Source: Puccinellia tenuiflora (Eukaryota > Streptophyta > Magnoliopsida > Poales > Poaceae). Taken from it: a stretch of DNA of 64,000 nt. Below are positions 1-10,701 of the stretch, in pieces (the stretch's first letter is position 1; each line of letters begins with the position of its first letter). The notes under the pieces were generated by a model. That model was not told the origin of the DNA and made no database searches. It saw only the letters and a program-made list of their open reading frames with translations. The stretch spans positions 519,326 to 583,325 of the forward strand of contig QRDG01000613.1 of NCBI GenBank assembly GCA_012064385.1, written 5' to 3'. The position numbers were made by a program, and so were the translations under genes.

Positions 1-29
1 ATGGTAATGCTACAAATGGAGGGAAAAAC

Positions 30-785
30 ATGGACACTGAAAGTAGGAACAGTACAAATTCTAAAAGCACAAATAACTCCAGGTCTGGTAGTGGTGGAGT
101 GCAAGGTGGAGGCCCAACTGTCAGGACACTTGGCATAACCCAACATAGTACTGATGCTTCTGCAGTGTTCAAGCTCTTGGAGGAAAAAGGTATGGTAGGC
201 AAGGAAGGAAGATTCTTGTGGGACAAGTCTCCTGATGACAAGATACAGTTGGAAGCTAGTGGTTTCTGGATGGATGAACAAGCTGAACACATGACTTTTT
301 CTTAGCGCCTTCAGCACTCTGAGGAACCAAACAAAGAGATGCCTGCTCTTCCAGATGATATCATGCCTAACTTTGGTGGGACTGTTGACAAGGAAAGCTT
401 AGTGTCAGAAAGACAGACCAAGAAGCAGAAATGGGGGCCTATTCAACCAGCTAGGCAGAGTTCCAGGATTGACAGGTCAAAGAACATCTTGGAGAAGGCA
501 AAAGAGATGAAGCAGAAAAGCAATTTGGAAATCCTTCCACAGATGAAAGGTATAATGAATGCTAATCCTTTTAATGCTTTAAGTCATATAGATTTAGAAA
601 CCATGGCTCTTGCTGTAGGGATAGAAATAGATGGGGACAATAACCTTGGCTCAAGTAGTGATAGTGAGTCTGCTACTGATTCTGGCCTTTCACATAATGT
701 TGAAAACCAGGATGAGTGCGCAGAAAAATGGATAGAAGTTGTCAGAAAATCTCGGGGCAAGCACCCCAGGAAGAAAAGCCCATGA
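30..785 (+). pseudogene. LINE ORF1 (gag-like) remnant
   Basis: Two open stretches (30-305 and 339-785) lie in the same frame, separated by one TAG stop at 303-305, so they are the C-terminal half of a single ORF1 protein broken by a nonsense mutation. The protein has a Ser/Asn/Gly-rich segment, then a Lys/Glu-rich segment, then an acidic Ser/Asp stretch, and ends in a basic tail. In plant LINEs this ORF encodes the RNA-binding nucleoprotein. The zinc knuckle expected of ORF1 is not visible and may lie upstream of the window. Its end meets the ORF2 start at 782, the usual tight ORF1/ORF2 spacing. Identification rests mainly on position. Confidence 0.7.
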
Positions 786-3700
786 TTAGTGCCTTCTGGA
801 ATAGTAGAGGGGTTACTGCTCCTGGAAGGAAAAGTTTTATAGATGATAACATAGTCCCTCTTAAGGTGGATTATATAGTATTCAGGAAACTAAAAAGGAT
901 AAATTTAGTAATTCTTTTCTGAAGAATTTATTAGGAAATAGAGATTTTTCTTGGAAATTTCTACCCTCTGTAGGCTCTGCTGGAGGTATTCTAGTTGGGG
1001 TGAATTGTGAAGTGTTTGAAATCCTCTCTTGGGAAATCAAAACCTTCTCAGTCAGTACAGTAGTTAGGGATTAAAAAATAGATAGAGTGTGTAGAATAAC
1101 TATAGTTTATGGCCCTGCATATGCAGATCGGAAACAGGAGTTTATTTCAGAACTCCATGAACTTTTCTTAGATTGGGAAGGTCCAGCTATGATTGGTGGA
1201 GATTTTAATCTAGTAAGGTCTCCTCTAGATAAAAGTAATGGAAATGTTGATCCTAGATGGGTTGACAAATTCAATGCTTGGGTAGAGATGTGGAGTCTGA
1301 TGGAGATTAATTTGTCTGGTAGGGTTTATACCTGGGGTAATAACCAGGAAAATTTAATTATGAGTAAACTTGATAGAATTTTTTGCACTACTGGGTTTGA
1401 TGCTTTATTCCCTCTGGCCAGTGCTAGAGCCTTGGCTAGAGTAGGTAGTGATCATACTCCCATTGTCTGGGATTCTAGGGAAAATATTGTTCGCAAGAAA
1501 CCAAGCTTTAAGTTTGAGAAATGGTGGCTAGGTAGAGTAGATTTTAAGGATATTGTTATGAAAGCTTGGTCTACTAATACCAGAGGTAGTATCATGGACA
1601 AATGGCAGGCTAAAGTTAGAGCTTTTAGGAGATTGGCTAAAGGTTGGAATGCTAACCTGGAAGCTGAAATCAGGAAGAATAAAAAGGATTTAATGGAGGA
1701 GTATGATGCTTTAGATATTAAAGCAGAAACTGATGTCCTCTCTGACATTGAGATAAATAGGTTATATTTTATCCTTAAGGAGCTAAATAAATTCTGGATA
1801 GCAGAGGAAACCAAAGCTAGACAGAGGTCTAGAGATAGGAATATTTTAGAAGGGGATAGAAATACTGCATATTTTCATGCAGTAGCAAATCAAAGAAGAA
1901 GGAAAAAAATGATCCATGTCTTGGATGGACCAGATGGCCCTGCCACTGATACTAGTGATATGTTACAAATAGCTTCTAATTACTATAAGGATTTGTTTAG
2001 GAAAGAGGAGAGACCAAACATTAGTCTTAGGCAGGATTTCTTCTCTGAGGATGAAAAAGTTACTTTAGAGGAAAATTATAACTTAGAACAACCTTTCTCT
2101 GAAGAGGAAGTTAAGATAGCTGTCTTTGGGTCCTATTCTGATGGGGCACCAGGGCCTGATGGCTTATCTTTTATGTTTTACCAAGCTTTTTGGGACATAG
2201 TTAAAGGTGATTTGCTAGAAATGTTTAATGCCTGGTGGCATGACCAATTAGATTTATATAGATTGAATTTTGCTATGATTACTCTAATCCCAAAAGAAAA
2301 TGATGCTAGGAGTATGAAGAAGTTTAGACCGATTAGTCTTCTTAATTGCTCATTTAAAGTCTTTACAAAAGTAATAACGAACAGATTAGCTGGTGTTATT
2401 GATAGATTAATTTCCTACCAACAATCAGCCTTTATCAAAGGTAGATTCATCTTAGAAAGTGTAGTTACGGCGCATGAGGTTATTCATGAAGTTCACAGAT
2501 CTGGTAATCAGGGATTAGTTTTAAAAATAGACTATGAAAAGGCTTATGACAGAGTTAACCTAGATTTTCTTTTTGAAATTCTGGAACTCAGAGGCTTCAG
2601 CTCCGTGTTCATTAGATTGATTAAACAAATTGTACAGGGAGGATCAGTTGGTGTCAAAATTAATGACACTGAGAGTGAGTTTTTCCTGACAGGGAAGGGT
2701 TTAAGGCAAGGAGATCCCATAGCTCCTATCCTTTTCAATATAGTGGTAGATGTTTTCTCCAAAATGCTTATTAGAGGTAGTGAGCAGGGTTTGATAAAAG
2801 GCCTATGTCCTGTCTTTAACCCTGGGGGGGGGGGGGGTAGTTTGTTTACAGTATGCAGACGATACTTTGCTCTTCATGGAGAAAGATACTAGCTCTGCCG
2901 TTAACCTAAAATGGATTCTCACTTGCTTTGAGCAAATCTCTGGAATGAGAATCAATTATCATAAAAGTGAACTTATTCCAATAAATATGAGTAAGGAGGA
3001 GACTCAACCTTATGTTGATATTTTTCAGTGTGTAATGGGGGATTTCCCAGTCAAGTACTTGGGGATACCTTTGCACTTTGAGAGGCTTAGAAAAGAAGAT
3101 TTATTACCCTTGATAGAGAGCATTATTAATAGGATTGCTAGCTGGAGGGGTAAACTTCTATCCTCTGCAGCTAAGATGGTTTTAATTCAATCTTGCCTAG
3201 CTAGTATCCCTATCTACTTGTTATCCTTTTTTAAATTCCCAAAATGGGCCTTGCAACTGATTAATACTCAGATGGCAAACTTTATGTGGAATGATGAGGA
3301 GGGTAAACATAAGATACATCTAGCTAACTGGCAATCTATTTGTATGAAAAAAGAGTTTGGTGGCCTAGGTATTCCAAATCTGCAAGACCTGAATCTATTC
3401 TTTTAGGCTCCTGGGTTAAGAGATACATTCAAGGAGAAGGCTCTCTTTGGAAAAGAGTGGTAGATGCTAAATACAATACAAAAAACCCTAATATTCTCTA
3501 TTGCCATGATGTTAACCCCTCAGTTTTCTGGAAGGGGATTCTCTGGGCGACAAATGCTGTCAAAATGGGATACAGATGGCATGTAGGTAATGGTGGTTTA
3601 GTTAGATTTTGGGAGGATATATGGTTTGGGAACTCTCCTTTAGCTATCCAATTCTGGGATATTTACTTTGTCTGTAATCAACAGACAAAAACTATCCGAG

Positions 3701-4422
3701 AACTTTGGGATAGGGGGCAACTCAGATGTACTTTTAGGAGAACTTTTAATGATACAATGATGGTGCAGTGGCAAGAACTTTTATCCATCATTCAAAGTGT
3801 AAGTTTCTCTGAGGAGGATGATCAACTCATCTGGCAATATGAATCTAATGGGGTGTATTCCTCGAAATCTATGTATTCTATAGTTAATTTCTGGGGGGTG
3901 CGTCAGGTATATCTTCCAGCAGGCTGGCAGCTGAAGATTCCCCCCAGGATCCAGGTTTTCCTATGGCTCTTCTCTCAAAATAAAATTATGACTAGAGATA
4001 ACTTGAGGAAAAGAGGTATAGTTAAACCTTTAGAGTGTGGTTTGTGCAAAGAGGTTGAGACTGTTAACCATCTCTTCTTTGATTGCTTGGTCTCTAGACA
4101 GCTTTGGGGCATGGTTTTTGAGGTTTTTGGTATACTTGTCACTAACTTTGAATCTATTGCAACTAGATGGTTGTGCAATAAGAGGTTCTTAAATTTTAAT
4201 GTAGTTACCTCTGCTGTTCTTTGGGGGATCTAGAATAACAGAAACTCCTTTGTTTTTAATAGAAATTCTTGGATTTCCATGAAACAGGTGTGGCGTCTCG
4301 TGCTGACATACCTAAAAAACTGGCAAAAACCTTTCAAGGATCTGGCGCAAAAAGGAATCGTGCAACTCATGGAGAAGCTAAGTTCCAGTCTGAGGGCTCC
4401 TTTGGCTTTACCAGAGAAATGA
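782..4422 (+). pseudogene. LINE ORF2: APE endonuclease, reverse transcriptase, zf-RVT (broken)
   Basis: ORF2 starts at the ATG at 782, followed by the endonuclease motif NSRG. The endonuclease continues with GGDFNLV near 1195-1215 and SDHTPIV near 1447-1467, both conserved catalytic segments. The RT shows FRPISLLN (~2326), DYEKAYDRV (~2530) and GLRQGDP (~2698). The catalytic YADD is at 2852-2863 but in a different frame, because a run of 14 G at 2824-2837 shifts the frame. The C-terminal zf-RVT domain (CGLC...H...C) is around 4036-4090. Further damage: a frame break near 885, a stop near 1072, a frame break near 3400, and an in-frame TAG at 4231-4233 after which the same frame runs on to TGA at 4420-4422. 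The protein would nick DNA and reverse-transcribe the element RNA; this copy cannot. Confidence 0.93.
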
Positions 4423-4780
4423 AATGCACCGGTTTCGCGTGGAGATCTTCCTGGAAGGAGAGTGTCTCGACTGCTGTTCATGGGGGGCGTGCTTCTCTGG
4501 CGTACCTTCAAGCTCATCCCGAGGAAAGCAAGTCGATTCATGTAGTGATCTAGGTTTTGGTGATGGTTTATGTTTCTGCTGAGATATTAGTTCTAGCTAA
4601 AAATCTCGAGCGCTTCTGTAATGGTTAGCTTTCCAGGATAGTTTCTGTCCTTTGCTGAAGGTGAACTTCTTTTTTGAGCTTTAGGAAGCTATCGTTCGGA
4701 TTGATGATGTACGAGACTGTTGGTTTCATTTTAATGAAAAATGGGGCCGGGGGAATCATCCCCTGTTAATCTAAAAAAAA

Positions 4781-5152
4781 CTCATATGTTTTTGGGATAT
4801 ACTTGGAACCAAAACGAGCCATTCACCATCCCGGTTAAACTTCAGTTTCCTCAATATGTATATCACCGACACTACCCAATTTCCGTAGCCGTGTGTCCCG
4901 ACACTTCTCAAACCCCGTTTTTAGGGATGTAGGCGGACACGGACGTCTGCTTGTCCGCTTCGTCCGCGCCGCTCCAGAAGTCCAAACGGACTCGCGGATT
5001 GGCCGCCTAATTGTGACGGACTCGCGGACGCTGGCCGCCTAGCCTGGCAGGCCTATCGATCTATTCCGCCCGCTAGGAACAGAGGCAGCTCGCCTCGCAG
5101 GTACAGGGCACGCCGCCACGCTACTCGCCGTCATCGGGCCGGCGCTCGTCGC
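4781..5152. other. unassigned flanking DNA, GC-rich right half
   Basis: No gene is supported. The left half is AT-balanced. From about 4930 it becomes GC-rich with repeated CGGAC and GGCCGCCTA words (for example two copies of ggactcgcgga near 4990 and 5030). It is the flank into which the copia element with the LTR at 5153 appears to have inserted. Confidence 0.5.
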
Positions 5153-5260
5153 TGACAGACCTAACAGCTAATCGCGTGATCAACACAAGGAAGACAATGG
5201 ATTTTGTGCAGTGTGAAAGTTACTGCTTTTCTCCGTTTTCTCTCTTATTTATGGAGTGGT

Positions 5261-6617
5261 AGGAAGGAAAAAAACCCTCCCGGGCTGCCAGCGCGAGGCG
5301 GCTCTAGAGGCGACCTAGAAACCCTAGCCAGCCGCCACCGGCCACTACTCCACCGGCCGCTGCCGCTGCCGCTGCCGTCGGCGGTGGCGGCCACGCCTGG
5401 CCGTCGAAGGCGGTGGGCGGGAAGGCGCGGCCCATCGGGATCCTTCGCGCGGGGGACCGACCCCATGGCAGCGCAGGTGTGAGACAAGGCGGCGGGACGG
5501 CGGCGCTCGCTGTGTGCGGCGCTCGCTGACGCGCAACAGGGAGGCGGCGACACGAGCCCAGGAGGGCTAGCGCGGGGCTCCGGAGGCAGCGATGCTTGGC
5601 CTTGCCGGAGCCTTTGGGCTGTTCCGATCTGGGGCCAGGCCATGCGGCGGCGCGACTTGCTGCGGCGGCGCGTCCTAGCCTCACGACGGCCGAGCGGCCA
5701 ATCCATGGCGGCGACACTGTTGCGGAGCTTCTGGCCGATCTATCTTGTGCTCTTGTGAGCCGAAGGTTGTTCTGCTTGTTCCGTTTGCCGGGAATCGGAC
5801 GGCGGTGTGGGAACCGCTGGATCGACAAGAATAATGGCGGATGTCCTTGGTTCTTATTCGCTGCGAGATGATGATCTACGGGATGTTGGTCCCCATCGAT
5901 CTGACTGGACGGTCGTGTTTCGAAAGGCTCCGCCAGCGAACTCCACTGGACAACTTGTGCCTGGAGATTGCTGGATTGGATGGTATTCGATCGTGCGCAC
6001 CCGTGTTTTTTCTCTGACCGTTTGGTTTCAGAGGGAGCGCTTCGAAGCTCTGCTGGCTGTTAATATCATGGAGCACGCTTTCTCGTTCCATGATGCTGGT
6101 GGAGAATGACGTGGAAGGCGAGATCTGAGACTGGCAATGGTGGTTCGAATCTTTCAGGCGATGAGGAATTGGCTTGGTGTTTCATGACTTGGAGCAGCGG
6201 GATGTAAGTGGGGGCGACAACATACGTGAAGTCCAAAGTCCTACCTTTCAGGGTGAAAATCCAAGGTCTGGCCTTAATTGGTTGTGCCTGACAGTGGTCT
6301 TGTTGGAGACATTGTTTTAAGAGTGAGGACTATCTTCAGGGTGAAAACCCAAGGTCTAGCCTTAATTGGCTGTGCCTGGCACTGTTCTTCTTGAAAGCGT
6401 TGCTTTTAAAGAATTGGACATCTGGTGTTGTTTTGGTGGTGGTTGTGCGGCTGCCGTAAGGACTGTAACTCCATAGCGGGACTTTTCTTTTTATTTCTTC
6501 TTCTTTTTGTCTTTCGGCTGTGTGCATCCGTAATGTCTCTGGTTATTGCGTTGTTGCAGAGGCTGGGTGTAATTTGTATCTCCGCGATTTTAATATACAC
6601 TCTTTATCTAAAAAAAA
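5261..6617 (+). mobile_element. non-autonomous LINE derivative with 14-bp TSD
   Basis: The element is flanked by the exact 14-bp direct repeat atttatggagtggt (5247-5260 and 6618-6631) and ends in an A-run, the hallmarks of target-primed reverse transcription. It starts with a GC-rich leader (5281-5740, CCGCCGCTGCC runs) and ends with a 3' UTR type that recurs at 11490-11618 (ggctgtgtgcatc, then gcagaggctgggtgtaat). No RT, endonuclease or ORF1 motif is found in between. It is therefore a short derivative that joins 5'- and 3'-type LINE sequence and would depend on another element's machinery. Confidence 0.85.
6248..6423 (+). repeat. 88-bp tandem duplication in the LINE 3' UTR
   Basis: Two imperfect copies, each beginning tcagggtgaaaa and containing ccaaggtct.gccttaattgg, start at 6248 and 6336, a period of 88 bp. 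They lie in the 3' region of the non-autonomous LINE. Confidence 0.75.
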
Positions 6618-6918
6618 ATTTATGGAGTGGTTACAGGGAACTCTAACAAACCCTGAAAACCTGCTAACAAACCGGAGTGTGTGCGAGTTGTGGCCGCTGC
6701 CATCCCAACGTCCCTTGCCTGCATCTCCTACTTCATCGCCACGACCAGATAACGCCGTGCCATCCCACGACCAGGCCCTGACGATGCCCTATACTCTAGA
6801 AAATAAACGTGCGTGTCAAGATGTGGACAGAACCCACACTACATGACTTATTCCTAACTGAAGAAAACAAAGCAACAGGGTTTACTGTCTAACAATCACT
6901 CCCTAAACCCTGTGCTAC

Positions 6919-7098
6919 TTACTGAACTTCAACGACACCAATTGCAGCTCGTAGTTCCTGAAACTTGACACGCCCAAGTGCCTTTGTCAGTATATCCGCG
7001 AGTTGGCCTCCGGTGTTGATGAAATCCACCTCCACACTCCCATTCTCCACGCACTCCCTGATGAAATGATACCTGGTATCGATGTGCTTACTGCGATC
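6919..7098 (-). pseudogene. RLC-1 copia pol, RNase H C-terminus only
   Basis: The minus strand encodes the last ~60 residues of a copia RNase H: SKHIDTRYHFIRE, then an acidic linker, LADILTKALGR and a terminal VKFQELRAAIG. This is the very conserved end of Ty1/copia polyproteins, directly upstream of the polypurine tract and LTR at 6894. The rest of pol is missing because a CACTA transposon begins at 7099 inside the RNase H codons; the upstream copia sequence is not found on the other side. Confidence 0.92.
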
Positions 7099-7118
7099 CA
7101 CTACAGGAATGAGTCAAT

Positions 7119-7375
7119 ATGCCGACGGCAGCCCGCTACGTCGACGGCAATTTATCGGGGCCGTCGGCGTAGCCTCCTGGCAGGCCAGCCGGCCGAGGCG
7201 GCCGTCGGCACAAAGTTTGCCGTCGGCGTAGACAGATTAGGGCCAACGGCGGCCATCGGCGTAAATTTGCACGTCGGCTAGATGCATTAGGACCGACGGC
7301 AGCCGTCAGTGTTAATTTGCCGTCGGCGTAGGCTTTTTGTGCCGACGGTGGCCGTCGGCATAGATGGGCCGTAGG
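7119..7375. repeat. CACTA subterminal repeats (GCCGACGGC / GCCGTCGGC)
   Basis: About ten copies of the 9-mer gccgacggc, its complement, or one-base variants occur in both orientations in ~260 bp next to the terminus. In CACTA elements such short clustered repeats are the sites bound by the element's DNA-binding protein during transposition. Confidence 0.88.
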
Positions 7376-7724
7376 CTAGGGTGCGGGCTAGGGTTCTATC
7401 ACAAAGCCGTCGGCACATTTTTTTTAGTCCTAACTCTCATTTTATGTGTTTATTTATAACTATCAAGTTTAGTATGCTAATATTTTTTATCAATTAGTTG
7501 TTTAAATATTTCATGCATCGGAGTGTGATAGTGTCGAAACCCTGCCCCGCGGGCCCTAGAACGTCAACCCCCCTAGATATTCTTCGAATGGGGATAGCCC
7601 GGTGGACTTTTCTCTTTGGTTGTGTGTGGTTAGGTTATAGGATCATTACAAACCATGTTTGGGCCCCTTTCAACACTGGTATTGGGGGTAGACGTATAAG
7701 TGTGACTTTTTCTCTAGTGAGTCT

Positions 7725-9348
7725 AGGGTTTTGCCGGAGAGGGGCTCCGGAGTGTCGGAATCACACCAAAACCAAGGTGGTGACATACCATGTGTGTACA
7801 AGTGTGTTGGGTGCTGTGGATGTCCAGGTTCCCACTCCGGGACGAGAGCGGGTTCACTGGCATCACTTTCTCCATACCGATTTCGTGGACTTAGAGGTGG
7901 AAAATCCCCATTTCGGACGAAACAGAGAGAATCTATGCAAGAGTTGGGGTGGATATAGGTTTTGGGTGTTCCTAGCTACTAACCCAGCACAACCAATCAA
8001 AAAATTCCACTGGGCTACCCCGTTTCGATGCACGTATATGGGGTAGACGAGAAAAGCTGGTGTTTTCTCCAGCGGGTCTAGGGTTTCGACGAAGAGGCGC
8101 TCCGGAGCGTCCGAATCACACCAAACCCTAGGTGGTGTCCTAAAATATGTGTAAGAGTGTGGTGGGACATTGGAATAGCCAACACCAAACTCGTAGGTGT
8201 GTCCGGCTTCACACACCACACTTAACCCGTACGAAGTTTCTGCTCTTCTAAGCCAGAACTCCCATTTCGGGTGCAACGGATGGACTCATGTGATAACATG
8301 GGCCCAAAGTGGGTTTAAAATGATCATATGACACACCCTAACACAACCAAGTATAAAAGTCCACTGATCTACCCAGTTTAGACGATCGTGGAAGGGGTAG
8401 ACGACACGGTTGACTTTCGGTCCCATGTTTAGGGTTTCGCCGGAGAGGGGCTCCGGAGCGTCGGAATCACACCAAAACCAAGGTGGTGACATACCATGTG
8501 TGTACAAGTGTGTTGGGTGCTGTGGATGTCCAGGTTCCCACTCCGGGACGAGAGCGGGTTCACTGGCATCACTTTCTCCATACCGATTTCGTGGACTTAG
8601 AGGTGGAAAACCCCCACTTCGGACGAAACGGAGAGAATCTATGCAAGAGTTGGGGTGGATATAGGTTTTTGGTGTTCCTAGGTACTAACCCAGCACAACC
8701 AAGCAAAAAATTCCACCGGGCTACCCCGTTTCGACGCATGTATATGGGGTAGACGAGAAAAGCTGGTCTTTTCTCCAGCGGGTCTAGGGTTTCGACGGAG
8801 AGGCGCTCCGGAGCGTCCGAATCACACCAAACCCTAGGTGGTGTTCTAACATATGTGTAAGAGTGCGGTGGGACATTGGAATAGCCAACACCAAACTCCT
8901 AGGTGTGTCCGGCTTCACACACCACACTTATCCCGCACGAAGTTTCTGCTCTTCTAAGCCGGAACTCCCATTTCGGGTGCAACGGATGGACTCATGTGAT
9001 AACATGGGCCCCAAAGTGGGTTTAAAATGATCATATGACACACCCTAACACAACCAAGTATAAAAGTCCACTGATCTACCCAGTTTAGACGATCGTGGAA
9101 GGGGTAGACGACACGGTTGACTTTCGGTCCCATGTTTAGGGTTTCGCCGGAGAGGGGCTCCGGAGCGTCGGAATCACACCAAAACCAAGGTGGTGACATA
9201 CCATGTGTGTACAAGTGTGTTGGGTGTGCTGGGATGTCCAGGTTCCCACTCCGGGAAGTGAGCGGGTTCACTGGCATCACTTTCTCCATACCGATTTCGT
9301 GGACTTAGAGGTGGAAAACCCCACTACACGGACGAAACGGAGAGAATC
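7725..9348. repeat. tandem repeat, ~353-bp monomers in ~706-bp dimers (DTC-1)
   Basis: Monomers starting at the shared word agggtttcg/agggttttg lie at 7725, 8080, 8431, 8786 and 9138, spacings of 355, 351, 355 and 352 bp. Odd monomers carry gccggagaggggctccgg and even ones gacg(g/a)agaggcgctccgg, so the true repeat is an A-B dimer of about 706 bp. Dimers are nearly identical to each other while A and B are clearly diverged. No coding potential is credible; open frames here repeat with the unit. Confidence 0.9.
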
Positions 9349-9349
9349 N
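9349..9349. other. single ambiguous base (N), probable assembly join
   Basis: The only N in the window. The tandem-repeat monomer breaks off here and unrelated LINE-like sequence begins at the next base. The right end of the CACTA element and the rest of copia RLC-1 are both missing across it, which suggests a gap or scaffold join of unknown true length rather than one unread base. Confidence 0.8.
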
Positions 9350-10117
9350 GCTCCGGCGGCAGGAGGAAGGGGGACCTCGTTTTTTCCCCTAATAATTTTG
9401 GTTAGGGTCTGTCTGCTGTGGAGCGTTGTTGGGGTGGTGGGAGCGGCGTCCGGACAAATAAATCTGCCTCAACTCTACTCCCACACCGGCGGCGACCTTC
9501 ATGGCGGCGTCTCGGAGTTGATGACAACGTGTGCTCGTCGGTCCTTCAGATCGACAGCTTGGTCTTCTCGTCGTTCTTCAGATTTGACGAGATCTGTTTC
9601 TCGGTGTGTCGCTAGCATTCGTCCTTATCTACGACAGCGCTGGCGGCCGGGGCGAGGTGGTTTGTGCGAGGATGTTGGTCCGGAGATGGTGGCTCTGTCA
9701 TTCTTCTCCGATTTCGTCGATGGGAGGCAACAGATCTTGGTTCAAGACAGCACGGGGACGTCAACTGGTCGACGTGCCGCAGCGACATGTGCCTTGCTGC
9801 GTGCAGCATGCCTGTTCATCGACTCACAAAGGCTCGTTGGCGATGGTGCTTTTTTAGATCTTGCAATGGCGGAGGCTCGGCGTCTCGTCCAACATGCGTC
9901 TTGGCGGCATTGGAGTTGGGCGGCGGCCGTTAGCTTTGGTGGTTGCAGCAAACCCTAGGGATCTTTTTGTATCCCTTGATCTATTAGGATGTTTCGTGCA
10001 AAAAATTTAGGATAATCATTTTATCCCGGTCTGTCTTTTAGTGTCCATATATGTTGCTTCATGTAACTTGATTTCTGATTAATGAAATATGTGGTTGCTC
10101 TCAAAAAGCACTCAATG
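9350..10117 (+). mobile_element. LINE-like non-autonomous retroposon (probable)
   Basis: A GC-rich body (9350-9960, no credible protein) is followed by an AT-rich tail ending ctgattaatgaaatatgtgg and a short A-run at 10104-10108, the 3'-end style of grass LINE/SINE-like retroposons. The layout matches the element at 5261-6617. No flanking duplication could be assigned because the left edge is at the N. Confidence 0.5.
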
Positions 10118-10687
10118 ATCGATCAGGAAACTAATCACACTATATATGTACGAAAGAGAAATTCGTGGATAAGACCAGGGTTTGGTGAGTTGTCGCATAG
10201 AACACAAAAATAAACTTTGTTTTGCAGCAAACCCCAGTTTTTGGTCTAATAAGTTGCAACAAGCCCAAATAACTGAATTAGAACCTTAATACGTATATGA
10301 TGTGGGGTTCGTGTCTCTATACCGTATTTACATACCATATAACATGAATATACGTCAATTTATAAAAAAAAATATTAAAGCATCAACGATATGACAATTT
10401 TTCACCAAAGACTAATTGTATTTCACCATGAAATCAATATGAACAATATTTTATCCAGCTCAAAAATACAACAAATTGATCTACGATACTTGCAATACGA
10501 AATTGCATCTATGACTACCAGGCAAGAATTAATTTCAAGTGTGAAGTTTAATCAGAGTAGTAGACTGCTCACTTTCGGAGCCTAAAGTGATTATGTGTAT
10601 CTTTATTCAAAACGTCGGAAATATGCACCACAAGTAATGAGGCCGCTGTTGCACGGTAGAAGGCGCTAGTAGAAGTCAAGAGGCTAG
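10118..10687. other. unassigned AT-rich DNA
   Basis: No gene, terminal repeat or known element end was recognised. Open frames here are short and have no recognisable motifs. Confidence 0.5.
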
Positions 10688-10701
10688 GAATAAGCGTACA
10701 T

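Larger units (their letters stand above)
1..4780 (+). mobile_element. LINE (non-LTR retrotransposon), 5' end outside window, decayed
   Basis: A plant L1-type LINE runs from before base 1 to an A-rich tail at 4772-4780. It carries an ORF1 remnant (30-785) and a long ORF2 remnant (782-4422) with endonuclease, reverse transcriptase and zf-RVT regions in the usual order, then about 350 bp of 3' UTR. No target-site duplication can be assigned because the 5' end is not in the window. Several stop codons and frame breaks make it inactive. Confidence 0.93.
5153..6894 (-). repeat. 3' LTR of copia element RLC-1, split by a LINE insertion
   Basis: Read on the minus strand the LTR begins TGTTAGACAG (6894 downward), directly after a purine-rich tract (6895-6911), and the best end is ...GGTCTGTCA at 5153. 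Removing the 1371-bp LINE plus one target copy leaves about 371 bp, a normal copia LTR size. A TATA-like CCATAAATAAG is restored across the insertion point. The left boundary is inferred from the TG/CA rule because no second LTR is available for comparison. Confidence 0.65.
7099..9348 (+). mobile_element. CACTA transposon DTC-1, left part
   Basis: Begins with the terminal inverted repeat cactacaggaa at 7099, followed by GCCGACGGC/GCCGTCGGC subterminal repeats (7119-7375), an AT-rich stretch and a tandem-repeat block (7725-9348). It belongs to the same family as the complete element at 12033-17152. It inserted into the RNase H codons of RLC-1. The right end is missing: the sequence stops at the single N at 9349, so its TSD (expected atc from 7096-7098) cannot be checked. 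No transposase is present in the remaining part. Confidence 0.88.

Noticed and set aside
5245..5871. Overlapping open frames of 60-174 codons on both strands
   Set aside because: GC-rich low-complexity leader of the non-autonomous LINE; frames on both strands, no motif, Arg/Pro/Ala-rich composition.
7498..9308. Several 60-180-codon open frames in the CACTA tandem block
   Set aside because: They recur with the ~706-bp repeat unit and are open on both strands; composition and lack of motifs indicate satellite-like DNA, not genes.
9203..9958. 251-codon open frame
   Set aside because: It crosses the N at 9349 and joins two unrelated sequences, so it is an artefact.
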